The notes: generated from the sequence alone by a model not told the origin. Shown: positions 30,919-43,055, counted from the stretch's first letter. The stretch: DNA of 64,000 bases from Leptasterias polaris (GCA_037783415.1 JAZGTN010000044.1:2923501-2987500); one strand, 5' to 3'. Program-made: numbers and translations.

Positions 30919-32004
30919 ATGCCTACATCGGCCTCACCAACTGTCAGAGTTGCAATGTCTGACAAAAGTTCTGCACCGTTACCTCCACCGCCGGTGGTGA
31001 CCCTATCGGTGGATCCAGTTCCTGTCTCGCCAGAAACTTGTCCATCAACTCATCCCAAGACCAAAAGAACTCTCCTCAGCACATTAAAGAACTCTCCATC
31101 CATGTTGAGGAGGAGGATCAAACCAACGGTGCATGTCAACAACAGTAGCAGGGACTCTTGGGACGCCGGAAGCGTTAGTACCGGTACCAGTGGTGGTCAT
31201 CATAACACCGGGACCGAGTCGGCTTTTACGGGGAAAGAATTCCACGTGAGGTACCAGGGACGCACCAGGGTGACAACCCTACAGGTGAGCGAGGCCGTAA
31301 ACGCCGTGAAGAAACTTGCTCCAGATCTTAGTGCATCATCATCATCATCATCATCACCGGCATCATCATCAACGGAAGATCTTCTGGCTGCTTCTTCTGG
31401 CCACCGGTCCTCTTCCCCTTCGTTGTCCTCGTCACCATCACCATCTAATTTATCCACCTCATCCCCACAGTTACGTCCCTCTTCCCCGACCAACCTGACT
31501 ACCCCGAAGTCGCCACGTAATCACCCGAAAACTCCCAGCAAGTCTTTCTTTAAATCCTGCTGCCTGAGCATCACCAAGCGATGTGTGGTCATCGACGACG
31601 ACGAGAAACTTATCAACGAGACCATCCCCATTGCGACTGTTGCCTACTGCGCCACGGACCTCCGCTACCCTCGTGCCGTCGCTCTCATCTGCAAGACGTA
31701 CAGTAGCGTCTTGATATGCCACGTGTTCGTGTGCTCATCGAAGGAGAAAGCCGAGAAAATCGTCGCTTTCATCGGGAAGGCGTTCGAGAGTGCCTGGCAT
31801 GATTGGAAATGCATCAACGATCCGTCCTCGCTCGGGGCGAATAACAACAACTACGAACAGCTCTTCAGGGCGCGGGCCGTGTCGTGTGACATCACCAAGA
31901 ACAACCGGGGAGCTTGCAACGACAAGTTACACAACAGACATTCATCGTATGAGACAAGGAACGATGCTGGTTTTGATTTCTCAAGTCCTGAGGACGAGTA
32001 CTGA
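30919..32004 (+). CDS. PTB/PID-domain protein with Ser/Pro-rich insert, single exon
   Basis: 361 codons from ATG 30919 to TGA 32002-32004. An in-frame TGA at 30901 blocks upstream extension; a second ATG (30955, G at -3) has better context. Residues 1-104 are Pro/Thr/Ser-rich with a basic patch (MLRRRIK). A PTB fold begins at KEFHVRYQGRTRVTTLQV (106-123) and the EAVNAVKKL helix, is interrupted by a Ser/Pro-rich insert (about 134-207, with a Ser run coded by TCA repeats), and resumes at SCCLSITKRCVVIDDDE, IPIATVAYCATD (237-247), LICHVFVCSS and the C-terminal helix KIVAFIGKAFESAWHDW (280-296). These are the standard strand and helix marks of PTB adaptors (compare LDLRAP1, NUMB and FAM43 types). 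The tail ends acidic (SSPEDEY). Likely a cytoplasmic adaptor binding NPxY-like tails; exact orthology is unknown. Confidence 0.85.
   Translation: MPTSASPTVRVAMSDKSSAPLPPPPVVTLSVDPVPVSPETCPSTHPKTKRTLLSTLKNSPSMLRRRIKPTVHVNNSSRDSWDAGSVSTGTSGGHHNTGTESAFTGKEFHVRYQGRTRVTTLQVSEAVNAVKKLAPDLSASSSSSSSPASSSTEDLLAASSGHRSSSPSLSSSPSPSNLSTSSPQLRPSSPTNLTTPKSPRNHPKTPSKSFFKSCCLSITKRCVVIDDDEKLINETIPIATVAYCATDLRYPRAVALICKTYSSVLICHVFVCSSKEKAEKIVAFIGKAFESAWHDWKCINDPSSLGANNNNYEQLFRARAVSCDITKNNRGACNDKLHNRHSSYETRNDAGFDFSSPEDEY
31332..31370 (+). repeat. (TCA)n microsatellite inside the PTB gene
   Basis: Runs of ATC/TCA code for the poly-Ser stretch at about residues 138-150. A likely source of length variation between alleles without frameshift. 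Confidence 0.85.
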
Positions 32005-32395
32005 CGTCATAAAAAGATGTTAAAAGGTAAAAACCATTGCATCATGTAAATGTGTTTTAAATGACTGTCTGATTAAGGAAAGTTGGTTTGTTACTTGACT
32101 GACAATACACAAAGTAGAACGGACAGAACACCAAGAGAGTACAAATTCGAGTTGGCCGCTATGTGACTATGGTTTGACTTGACCCAGGCTTGGTTCAACA
32201 ATCTTTATTCGGTTCAACCCCAGCGTTGAAAATGAAGGAAAACGCAAATGGATCCCTACTTGGGCCTTGGATGTGAGTCCGTGTGGCATCTGCAAAGCCG
32301 TCACCAAAAGTGCGAGAGACCAGCAGTGATACCGAATTGATATATAGTGCATACCGTTTTTTCACACGGCAACGATTTATTTCTTGATCCTACGT

Positions 32396-32401
32396 AATAA
32401 A
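32396..32401 (+). promoter_or_regulatory. Possible polyadenylation signal AATAAA for the PTB gene
   Basis: About 390 bases downstream of the stop codon on the same strand. It is the first canonical AATAAA after the gene that I noticed. Confidence 0.4.
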
Positions 32402-33530
32402 CTTACTTTGTACGGAGGTAATTTCCCGACTAAGCAAGTTCGGCGATGACTTTATGGCCGCTTTTATTTGAAGAATGTGCAGTTAGTGATCAACCTCATC
32501 ATGGAGGTAGAAAATAAACCAGAAAGCGATGTATAAAGACGCAGAAAGAAAAATCTAGCTACAAGAGTACCTCCATGGTCAAATTCAATTTGTAATGTAC
32601 TCATTTCCAATAGATAAAGCCCTTTTGAAAGTGGAAAGACAATTGCAAGTCTCTGATCCCTCATTGAAACTCTTTAAAATGCCGTTGTATTGAATACCAT
32701 TCCAGTGCAACGTTTGTCAGCTTCCAAAAACAACCAATGACGTCACTTTGGTATACATGGGTCTGTACATTTTTGCACGGGGAATTTGTTTGTTTGTTCA
32801 TTCCTGACTTTCCATGATATTCAATCAAAACGACGTTGGATTGTTAAGAACCATTTATTGGTGACATCTAATGACGTCATATTTCGCTCTGAAAGAGAAT
32901 CAATTACGTAGCATTTTACACCATTTGAATGTAAGGTTAGAGACTTGTAAGTTTCTTTCCAAAATCATAAGGAGTTTACTGAAAAATGAGTATAGCCTAC
33001 ATCACAAAACTTAAAGTGACGATGGAGCCCCTCTTCAAACATTGTCAGCTATTGTTATTTGAATCGACTATTAGTCAAGAGATGCTGAAGACAGTATTAA
33101 CATGCTTGAGCCAAGACTATCGTTCTCTTAGTCTTAAGGCTTCCCATCATCGAAGCTCAGAAGTCATGAATGCACATTTGACTTATTAATGAAATACACA
33201 GGGATACTCACATTATTAATGGAAAATCTTCACAGTACACACTCTGTCTGTAATGTAATTAACGCGATTTTATTGAGTGTGATTTACGTGTGCAGAATTC
33301 CATGGCAACGCTGCCTTTTTTCTCTCTCTTCTGTCTACGTTAGTCTTTTCAACGTTGGTTTAATTAACAGCAGCACAATTTGTTCACCAGTCCGCAGGTG
33401 TTTTATTTTCATTAAATGTCCCAGTCATTCTTTTGTACGCATAATTATTAACGGCCGTGTTTGCACATACCAGCAATTTGATGTAAACTGAATCTATGAA
33501 TATCGGCTTCATTAATTGTTTAAAAAGTTA
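32402..33530. other. No gene seen; short inverted pair at 32.50-32.58 kb
   Basis: TCATGGAGGTA (about 32500-32510) and TACCTCCATGG (about 32570-32580) form an inverted pair around 60 bases, related to the hairpin at 25431. Otherwise AT-rich sequence with no recognised coding. Confidence 0.45.
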
Positions 33531-33531
33531 G

Positions 33532-33915
33532 ATATTTCAAATAATACCATAGTACCAATGCCATTGAAATAAAGCTAAAAACACCACTCGAGTTTTCCTC
33601 TAATGCTCAGTTACGCAAGCTAGTGACCATCCGTGTGCCCGAGCTAATTACCGTTTTTAAAGTGGTATACACAGTGGTCACTCCAAGCTTCCGTACTCTG
33701 TAGAAAGTTTTAATTTAAATATTTCAAATCAAATCGTACTGTAGTAGCCATGCCATTGAAAAATACAAATAACACCACGAGTTTTCTTCTAAATGCTCGA
33801 TTACGGAAGCTGTAGTGACCATCCGTGTGCCCCGTAAGTGGCTGAGCTATAAATACTATTTTTAAAGTAGAAAACGCAGATGGTAAATCCAAGCTTCCGT
33901 ACTCTATGGAAACTT
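33532..33915 (+). repeat. Diverged tandem duplication of a ~185-bp unit
   Basis: Unit 1 (33532-33710) and unit 2 (33719-33915) share in order ATATTTCAAAT, GCCATTGAAA, ACACCAC..GAGTTTTC, GTGACCATCCGTGTGCCC, TTTTTAAAGT and CCAAGCTTCCGTACTCT. Differences include small indels. Non-coding. Confidence 0.75.
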
Positions 33916-34298
33916 TACTAAAACTAAAACAATTATGGCAGAATTTTGTAATAACGATGCACACGTATGATACGAGGATTAAACGAACACGTGTTAATGT
34001 GCACTGCAGTCTTTATCGTCTTACGTAATGATTATAGTACATGACGTCATCGTCAAAGCAGTCAAGCGAGGGATAAATGGAGCATGAATAAAGCAAACAT
34101 CAAAATGCAGCAAAATGATATAGCATAGATGTCTGCTTGTTGTAGCTGTCATCATTGTGCACTTTAAAAAAATAGTACAACGGACATGATTACTGGTAAA
34201 CAAGATGAGCTATACAATTGAATGTCGGTTTTGTACAAGGGGTAAAGAATACAGTAAGCTTTGCAATTAACAATACCATGCCCAATATGTGGCAGAGT

Positions 34299-34352
34299 CC
34301 CCCCCCCCCCCCCCCCCCCCCCCCACCCCACCCACCCCACCCACCCCACCCC
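34299..34352 (+). repeat. Poly-C tract followed by (CCCCACC)n
   Basis: About 25 C in a row, then CCCCACCCCACCCACC-type repeats. The minus strand is a G-tract able to form quadruplexes. Confidence 0.9.
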
Positions 34353-34872
34353 CATGTTCCCATACTTTAACACACTCATTTTCTCTTGTACAGAAGTATA
34401 TCCCCCCCCTAAAAATCCTCTTAGGAATTCCTGAGACTCCCACGGGACACAATGTAGAATGTAGACACAATAGGATGGGTGGTTGTACGCTTTGACACTG
34501 TTGCACCAAGTGCAAACAGTAGGCCTACCACCACTTTATTTACAGCGAGGCAATTGTGGGCGATAGCCAAAAGAACTCTGCAGTAATGGCAGCTTTGAAA
34601 ATAGTTTCAGTTCAGTATATTCATGGAACAATTATTGCTCCAATGTATAACAGCGGGACAAAGCTCATTATTTATGTGCATGTTCCTGTATTTGTTTGTG
34701 TTGTTCTTTTTATTGGTTTGTTCGAGCACGTAGGCCTAACTGCAAGGTGAAAGCCAGGGCGTGGAAATATAGCGTGTCAAAATAAATTTGTTGACAATTT
34801 AAAAAGATGGTGCCTGAATTGTGTACCTTTTTTCATTATAGAAAGATAATGTGCTGTTTCCAAATAAATACA

Positions 34873-35051
34873 AAGGCCCAATTTCATTGAACTGCTTAAG
34901 CACAAAAGTAGCTCAGCTCAACAAAATTCATGCTTACCAGATTATTAGTTATCAGCCAAACTACCATGTCACGTGTACAGTTTGTGACTGGTATCCAGCT
35001 CATTTCTAGGCCTACTAAGCAGAAAATAGTAGCTCTACGAAATTGGGCCCT
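34873..35051. mobile_element. MITE J (GGGCCCAATTTC termini), copy 1
   Basis: Inverted ends AAGGCCCAATTTCATTGAAC and GCTCTACGAAATTGGGCCC. Interior CTACCATGTCACGTGTACAG and ACTGGTATCCAGCTCATTTC is shared with 62494-62688. Confidence 0.85.
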
Positions 35052-36524
35052 GAAGTCTAAAGCCATGCTGACACCCCCCCCCCCCCCCCCCCTTATAGCA
35101 AAATACCGCACAGCAGGTTGAGTGTGTGTATTTCTTAAGAAATCCATCTTTCAGAGGGGAAATATTGTATTTCACATAATCTTCACAAAATGTTAAACGC
35201 TTGGTCATGAAATAGCAGTGGGGGATATAATGTATGTTGCCACCGTTTTTTTTCTCCTTTCATCGGGCCCATTATTTCGTAATATGTCAACCCACGGAGG
35301 AAGAAAATCAGACATGGCAAGGGGACGCGACACTAATGAAGTGCTTCGTCACTGTACCAGCTTCAGCAAAACGCTATGCATACCTTAGTGAAATGTCATT
35401 GGTTATGTTATGTCGCCATCAATATAAATATTGTTTTCAGCACTCCCTTCTGAAAGATAGTGCACTTTTACCAGAGTAAAAAATGCCCTGCTGGCCACAA
35501 AGTTTAAAGGCAACTTAAGGGGCATTACGATTGATCACAGTTTGAAATGTCTATCTTTAAAAAAATGTGGTTTGACCCACCAACCCATGCATAAATCTTG
35601 ATTTTTCAATATTGACTGACTATTTAATATATCCTATACCCTGAAGAACAATGTACATGTAATACCTCAAATGAAGCAGATATATTTTGAAGAATGTTCT
35701 CCAAGTACTTGAGTTTTCAATGGCTTTACCTAGTCTTCCACTATGCAACATTTTTTAAGGAAACAGAAGGGAAAATCTTCGCCATATCAGGTCGGCTATT
35801 GAACGAGGTTGACCGTTAACGAAGGAACTGCACAGAAAGTCCTCTATTTTTTTAGTTGAAAACTGAATTTTGATGTTCAGTTATTTGTTTTGACCCACCC
35901 ACCAACAATTTCAGGGGGCGGGGGAATCGACATCTTTAAACATTGATGATTTCGAGTGCACCGTGGTCATGGCGATGTTCTAAACTAACAGAGTAACGAG
36001 TAGGTCTAGTCTGGATGCTCTCAAGAAACTGGACTCGGACCCATTACGTCCTACCTCCCTCCATTACACGATGAACAGCCCGTTTGCCAAGATGCAATGA
36101 TTCCTGCAGGAATTGGTCATCCATACTCTCCGTGAATTGCACAGGATGCACTTGGCAATAAACTTAATTGAACACTAACAAGCTAAAACATTAAGCCAAC
36201 GAGGTTGATGTAGGCATGAAGGCTTTCCATTAATATAAGTGAAGTGATCAATTCCCGGAAATCTTTGGATATAGTGCAATCTGCATTTTGTTATTACCGG
36301 TTGACCGGGTACTTGGCTGAGTGAAAGCCACATTGATCTTTCCTGTAGGCGAATGTTTGAATCTTGATTGAAACTTAACTGTCAGAGGTAATTGTTGTAA
36401 GTCCTCAAATTTCCCAATGCAGATTCGAAATCACCACAGATTTTCGTCTAAATGCATTTGTATTGCAGCAAATATCCTTGAGCGCAGTAGAATATATAAA
36501 CATAGTTTCTGCGCTCTACAAATG

Positions 36525-36558
<34 letters not shown>

Positions 36559-36567
36559 GATTTAGTT
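35052..36567. other. No gene seen
   Basis: Intergenic DNA with a 20-base C tract at about 35074-35093 and (ATT)n at 36528-36560. No exon or named element. Confidence 0.4.
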
Positions 36568-36946
36568 TTAAAGGCACTGAACACATTTGGTAATTGTCAA
36601 AGTCCAGTATTCTCACTTGGTGTATCCCAACATATGCCTAAAATAACAAGCCTGTGAAAATTTGGACTCAATTGGTCATTGAAGTTGAAAGTTGAAAATG
36701 ATGAAAGAAAAAACACCCTTGTTGTACAAATTAGTGTGCTTTCAGATAGGAATAAACGGCTTCTGGCCAGAAGTCTTTTATTATTTTAGTGAGAAATTAC
36801 CTCTTTCTCAAAAACTACGTTACTTCAGAGGGAGTCGTTTCTCACAATGTTTTATACTATCAACAGCTCTCCGTTGCTCGTTACCAAGTAAGTTGTTATG
36901 CTAATATATATTTTGAGTAATTACCAAACGTGTACAGTGCCTTTAA
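36568..36946 (+). mobile_element. MITE, TTAAAGGCACTG family, complete copy
   Basis: Both termini intact (TTAAAGGCACTGAACAC, GTGTACAGTGCCTTTAA), with a small duplication AGTTGAAAGTTGAAAATG. Very similar to the 5893 and 16909 copies. Confidence 0.88.
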
Positions 36947-37231
36947 ATGGAAACCTTGATTGTCGGATACATTCGTCGCCATGGCAGGCCGAGAGCTGAG
37001 CTAACATTGGCATCAAAATGTTGTCTTAGTTTCCACCTCATGCAGTCAAAATATCCATTTACCAATCATGATAATGGTTGGGGCTTTGCCAGGATTCAAT
37101 ACCTGGGCTTTAAGATTAGAACATAAGGTTCATATCGTGTATAAATAGCATTAACATTTAGGCAAGGATCCAAGGATGGAATCTTGAGCGTCTCGTGGGA
37201 AGCACAACGTGATAAATGTCAGTAGTGTTCG

Positions 37232-37465
37232 CTATGGCGAGCCAAAGTAGCATTTATTAGCATTAGCAACGTCTTAAAAATATTTTAATTCCACACGATG
37301 TCTTCAATGTATTGAAAGACATCTTTAAATGATTAAGAGATATCTCTAAATGATTTAGAGATATCTCTAAATGATTTAGAGATATCTCTAAATCCTTTAA
37401 AGATATCTCTAAATTGTTTTAAAGACGTTGCGTATTCTAACAAATGTTACTTTGGCTCGCCATAG
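37232..37465. mobile_element. TIR element K with internal palindromic 21-mers
   Basis: Termini CTATGGCGAGCCAAAGTAGC (37232) and the inverted TTACTTTGGCTCGCCATAG (to 37465), one mismatch in 24; possible 4-bp target duplication TTCG. Inner inverted pair GCAACGTCTT / AAGACGTTGC. The centre (37320-37415) is a tandem of GAGATATCTCTAAATGATTTA, period 21. Confidence 0.8.
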
Positions 37466-38020
37466 TTCGCATTGAGTAACGAGTGAATTGATGGAATGAT
37501 GCAGGCCTAGAAGGATACGGTACTTCATTGAGGCAATGGATGCAGTTACCTCCATGCTCTTTCCAATACTTGTATTTTTCTCATAAAGAGGCACACTGTA
37601 CTAAAAGTGAAGAATTATTTCAACCTCAGTAATGAAATATCAGACCTGGTATTATTTATATAGATATGTTGCCGTTTGCCCGGAAGAGGGCGTAAGGCTC
37701 ACGCCTTCTTCACAGGCACTTTTCAAGTAACAAAAAGCCATAAACAATAAAATTGTTCCCGACAAAAAAATATGGCATTACTGTTACACATGTAGTGTTG
37801 CTATAGACCCCCAAAGACATGCATTATCATTCCTATGCAGAATGTAACCTTCCTATTATGACTTTATGAATGGGAGAAAACCGACCACTAACGTACTGGG
37901 AAAACACTTCCAAAAACAAGTTACTGTGGTTTAAATTTAAAATTGTCGCATACAGTAATCATACAGTTATTACGCTCTGAAAATGGGCTTGTTTGACAAA
38001 AATGCAAACGCAAACTACAG

Positions 38021-38415
38021 TTAAAGGTGCTGGATACGTTTGGTAATTGGAGCCTACTGATTGTGTTAATCCTATATAAATGTAGGTACATACAATAAAA
38101 CTAACCTGTGAAAATTTCATTTCAAAAGGTAGTCGCGTTTTTGAGATATCACCGAAAAACCGGAGCGAATATTTCCACGCAGGAAGAATATTCCCCATAG
38201 GAATACACAGTCTGAGAAGCGTTTCTGATAGAAACGCTTCTCAGATTCAAATTTTGGGGAATAAAAAGTGATATATTTTCCATAACCGTAGTACTTCGAA
38301 GTTAAAAACTCATCAAAATTCATTATACTACCCAAGGCTGCTGTACTTCTTACCAAGTAAGTTTTTATTGGCATTAATTTTCAGAGTCATTACCAAACGT
38401 GTACTGTGCCTTTAA
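38021..38415 (-). mobile_element. MITE family C, copy 2
   Basis: Reverse orientation relative to 12906-13311; ends TTAAAGGTGCTGGATACG and CGTGTACTGTGCCTTTAA; conserved middle GTTTTTGAGATATCACCG. Confidence 0.8.
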
Positions 38416-39390
38416 CCGGCCTGACGGAACACCCCACTTTGCCTCATAGTGCACCTTATTTTCACCACTGTTACTACATTATAACGCCTACGAAAGCAAT
38501 ATGCATTTTTTTTTTTTTTTTTTAGAGCTTGGAGTTTAATAACCGTAAGATTAAATTGCTAGTGTGTTTCCCGCAATCGATGAGTAATATGAGATTAAAA
38601 TATTATCAAATAATATCTTGGTCTTCGAATACCAAAGCATTTGCTTAATGGAACAAAAGGGTGTGTGTTATAGACTGGAATATGTAGTTGGATCCAATCG
38701 TGGATTAACAAGATAAGCTAATACTTAATCCTCTTATTGGAATATTTTAAATGGATTTATTGGATTTTTGCTAGTGATAAGAATATTGTCCAGTGTAAGG
38801 AAAAAAGTATATACAATACGCATACGTTTTTAACTTTATATTTTAAACATGGTTTTACGCATGGTTGTGCTATGGAAGGGAGATGTGGCGTATCTGTTTG
38901 AAGTCTTTAAAAAGTCGTGTTTGAAATGCCGGGTTGAGGCTAGCCTTAATTTGTTTTTTTGATTTGCGCTATTGCGCCATTGCGCTACCCATCCGAGCTA
39001 TGTGCAGTCTCTGGATGTGTGCTGCACGTGTAAAACGCAGTGCTTGCGTGGTGTGAGATGTACACGTAGACTCTCTGACGGCCTCCGCATGCGGACAGTA
39101 ATTTTACGAGTGCGGATGACCCGCGCACAGTACTAGTAGTACGGGCGTCATGCGCTGTGTGATACACAGTCATATTACACACAGTGCTAGTGTACAGCTA
39201 GCTACGGGTTGGTTTTACGGCGTCTTTTTCGGAGTGAAAACTTCGACCGCCTTGAGCAAGGCTAGGTTGAGGCACATGTATGTAGGCCCTATATAGACTA
39301 TGTAACCTGTGACAACACATGTTTAAAGAGCCACAGAGCCTGAATTGTGCACGAGAATCAATTTAACACCTAGTGTAAAGAATCATAACT
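38416..39390. other. No gene seen; one solo TIR end at 39294-39345
   Basis: TATAGACTATGTAACCTGTG at 39294 matches the left terminus of the 47109-47445 element, without a partner. The rest is unassigned; the GC-richer stretch at 38970-39190 gives no protein-like frame. Confidence 0.4.
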
Positions 39391-39776
39391 TAAATGCAGG
39401 GATACTTTTGGTAATTGCCAAAGACCAGAATCCTCACTTTGCGTATCCCATGTTCCCGACATATGCATAAAAAACAGACCAGTGATAATTAGGGCTTAAT
39501 TGGTCATCGAAGGTGCAAGAAAATTATAACAGAAAAACCACCCTTTTTGCTTAGAATTGTGTACTTTCAGATGTCTGAGAACTGAAGCCTTTCTCAGACT
39601 GATTTTGTTTGCCTGAAGAATAGCCTCTTTTTTTTAAACTGCACCACTTATAACTTCAAAGCGGGTAATTTCTAACAATATTTTATAATGAACATCTCTC
39701 CAGTGCTCTTTAACAAGTAAGTTTTTAAGTTCATTAATTTGTGGAGTAATTACCAAAAGTACACACTGCCTTTAGA
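39391..39776 (+). mobile_element. Diverged TTAAAGGCACTG-related MITE
   Basis: Follows the family order (TTTTGGTAATTGCCAAAGACC, TTAATTGGTCATCGAAGGTG, TTTCTAACAATATTTTATAA, TTACCAAAAGTACACACTGCC) with many substitutions. Confidence 0.65.
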
Positions 39777-40632
39777 AGCAATTCTTACAAGTGAACATGA
39801 AACAATATTGGCTGAAAGTGAAACTTCTAAAAATGTATCACGAGAAGGTTCGGGGACTTCTTAATCACCTCAAAGCAAAGACCAAACAAAACTGCAAGTA
39901 TTTATTTTCTAGGAACTGGAGTCTCAAAATGCACCCCTGGAAATTTGCAGAAAGCTGATACATTTTTTAAAATAAACATTCAACTTGAAAGGTCACTGCT
40001 ACAATAAATCCTCCCATGTACATTAAAACCTCACATTCAGAGAATTTAAAAACACTGCTGGTAATCAGAAAACATTAACAAAACTTGTCAAAGTAGATTT
40101 GTGGTAACTTAGAGTTCACGCTAGACTTGAACGCTCTAAAGTTACGGTTTTTATTGTAGTAGTTATGTTTGTTGTTGTATGTTAACCCCCACGCTCAAGT
40201 GAGAAGAAAGTTGAAACAGGCTGCCGTTCTGGAGTGTAAAAGGCCAACAACTAGCGTAATTAATAGTCATGTTTCACAGCCCGTCGTGGGGGGCGATGTA
40301 ACTGCTGTTCCACTTCATTCTAACCAGACATTTAAATGCAACAACAGTGTTTTTGTACCTTACCTCAGCAACGCGTTGAAAGCAATACCATGACACCTAA
40401 CCCGTGGCTTGTACATTTTGTATAAACAAAAGATGTAATCTCACCATTATAACATAAACACCATTGTTCTGCAGGGCTGTTTTGTGGCTCAGATATTCCA
40501 TAAAAAGTGGACTGTTATTTATCAAACTTATATATTAATCAAAAGCAAGCAATAAACCTGACAACTCATCCCTATGGAAATGTCTGCATTTTTAGCGAAA
40601 CAAAGTTGACGGTTTTGGGCTGATCATAATTC

Positions 40633-40995
40633 TTAAAGGCCCTATACACTATTGGTAAGATCGAAAAACACAAATGTTCACAGATTCACACATAACTTAC
40701 ATGATTGAAAGTAAGTTATGGTAGAAAGGGTTCCTTAAAATATTTCTGCCTAAAATGCTATCGTTTCTGAGAAATGAGTAAAACAATAGTTTTTATCGCG
40801 CGCGATAATAAACTCGATGTTTGAAAAACAGAAAACACATAAGGTCTCTTTTCACTATTTTCTCGTGACCTCGATGACCAATTGAGCTCAAATTTTCACA
40901 GGTTTGTTATTTCATGTATGTGGTTGATTACACAAAACATGAACACTGTCTGTGATTATTTTGTCAGCTCTGCCAATCCTGTATAATACCTTTAA
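40633..40995 (+). mobile_element. MITE, TTAAAGGCCCTG family, complete copy
   Basis: Starts TTAAAGGCCCTATACAC and ends GTATAATACCTTTAA. Nearly identical to 63539-63902, so recently active. Confidence 0.88.
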
Positions 40996-42689
40996 GTTAT
41001 AACTTTTTAACTAAAAAAAGAAATAGTTAGTGGCCCGATGTTTCGACCCTCGCAGAGTCTTTCTCGAACGCTAAAATGACACTCAAAACCAACAGGTGTA
41101 CTAGGACAGTGATACATGTGGTCAAGAGGTTATTAGAACGAAAGAAGACGGGGGGGGGGGGGGGGGGGATGTGATGAGAGGTTGAACATAAAGCATACAG
41201 AAAAAGCAAGGGATGAACAATGAAGAGGGTGACTTTTCAAGTCTAGCGAGGACTAATGCAGTGGGGATTTTTCTTTTTCTTTTAACACAGCGGTTTCAAG
41301 GGTCTTAAGACAAAATATCTTTTCGTTTCGTGGTTTTTATAAGCACACACACCATAATTCCCGCCTGACTGTGTACACTATAGACCACTCTTGTTTGTAT
41401 TGTAAAACCGGTTTGTTCAGTGCCACTTTCAAGTTATAAACTAGACCCTTGTCCCAATTCTCATGTGGTTCTTAAAAGCTATATGTGAGCAACGCACTAC
41501 TTCTCAAGAGGTGGTTTTGTCACCTTTTTATGCTCTGCTTGGTTTGCTCCTCGGTAAGTATACCAAACAGGGATTTGTGGAAACTGTATGACCGGCTTTT
41601 AACTCAAAAGAATACCGTCCCAAACTAAATCCCAAGCTATGTACCACTTCAATGCATTGCATGCATGAGGAACATTCGAATTATCTGCTTCACATAATTG
41701 AAAATACACGTACCACTGCACACAAACTTGCATTACGTCAACACAGTAGTATAGTGTATACACTCACTGATAACTTCTGGTTATAACTTCAGAATCAGAT
41801 ACTTGCATGTTGTGTGTGTTTTATGATATGCTTTCAAAAGTAAAGTTATCTTGTTTTTATATAATATCTTGATATACGGTCCGGACAGATACCACCCAAG
41901 GCATGGAGATATCAAAGTGGTTTATCAATAATGGCACAGTAAAAATAAATAGCCGATAAGCAGTGTGCAGATGACACTGATTTCTGTATACAAAAACAAA
42001 CCAAAGAGGTAGAAAATAAATACCTCCATGGACAAACCAACACCCATGGTCGATCCACCAACCCTGTGAAAAATACAGGAGTGCCCTTGTGTGGTCTTTT
42101 AGACAATAGAACAATGGACCCCACAAGGGAATTCTTTGTTCAACCTGGACCCCACAAGAGAATTCTTTAGAAAAGGGAATAATACAACAACAATAGCAGG
42201 ACCTCACAAACCGGATCCGTAAGGTTGTGTGTGCGTGTGTGTGTGGGGTTTGATGTTTTTGGAGAGTTCTTCGTTCCGGTAATGAACTATATTTTTGTTT
42301 AATGAATTGAAAGTGTATGTGGTGAAGTTTGAGAGACCCAGATGACGTTGTGATCTTGGTCGTGTACCCTGGACTTCACAGTGATAGTTCTAGTCATTAG
42401 ATGAAACTAGAATCCGGTATCAAGGGGGGAACATACTGTAATAGATTGAGTTTCGTTTTCACACATTATGTTTGAGAATTTGAGAAAAGGAAGGAATCTG
42501 TACCGTGGTAAATAAAAGTACACAAACATGAAATTAAATATCTCGAAACACGTTCATCCAAATGGATTCACATTCACTTTCGGGCTCTCAAAAAGCAAAC
42601 CTTGAGGGTTTGTGTGTTAAATCGTATAGAGCAACATTCTCTCTATCACGTCATCTGACTGCTATGGTAATGGAGAACAATACATGATT
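40996..42689. other. No gene seen
   Basis: Intergenic, with a poly-G run at 41150-41168 and a (TG)n stretch near 42220-42245. GAGGTAGAAAATAAATACCTCC at 42006-42027 is a small palindrome of the CATGGAGGTA group. Confidence 0.45.
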
Positions 42690-42966
42690 GGACACTTGTT
42701 CCTAGGGAGGATCGATCTCGCCACGCCATTTTTCCCCAGCATGCCTTGCTCCCTCATATACCCCCGGAATTGGTTCATTAAATGTGCGCGTGCTAGAATC
42801 TAGCACATTTTAAATTAGCCCTGTAGTCGATCCATTCTACGCGCGTTTAGTGTGGTAGCCCGCAAACCGCCAGCATCAAGTCACAGAGCAATTGGTACCC
42901 TCTCATTCTTCTTTGATCTTGTGACATTTCTAACTGCATGCAGTTTAGGGTGACCGTGTAAAAACA
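42690..42966 (+). repeat. Dispersed repeat R, uninterrupted copy
   Basis: Related to 1685-2290 but without the SINE. Contains a small palindrome GTGCTAGAATCTAGCAC. Confidence 0.6.
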
Positions 42967-42970
42967 GCCA

Positions 42971-43055
42971 TAATTGACCCGGATCGGGTCATAGTTGACC
43001 CGGATCGGGTCATAATTGACCTGAATCGGGTCATAATTGACCCGGATCCGGGTTG
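42971..43055 (+). repeat. 21-bp tandem of palindromic GACCCGGATCGGGTC
   Basis: Four units of about ATTGACCCGGATCGGGTCATA. Each contains a self-complementary GACCCGGATCGGGTC, slightly altered in units 3 and 4. Further dispersed GACCC/GGGTC motifs continue to about 43205. Confidence 0.85.

Noticed and set aside
31200..31850. Minus-strand and +2 frames across the PTB gene
   Set aside because: Shadows of the real coding frame; the His-rich and Asp-rich runs come from the TCA microsatellite.
39000..39190. GC-richer stretch with a minus-strand frame
   Set aside because: No domain, splice-flank or homology that I can recognise.
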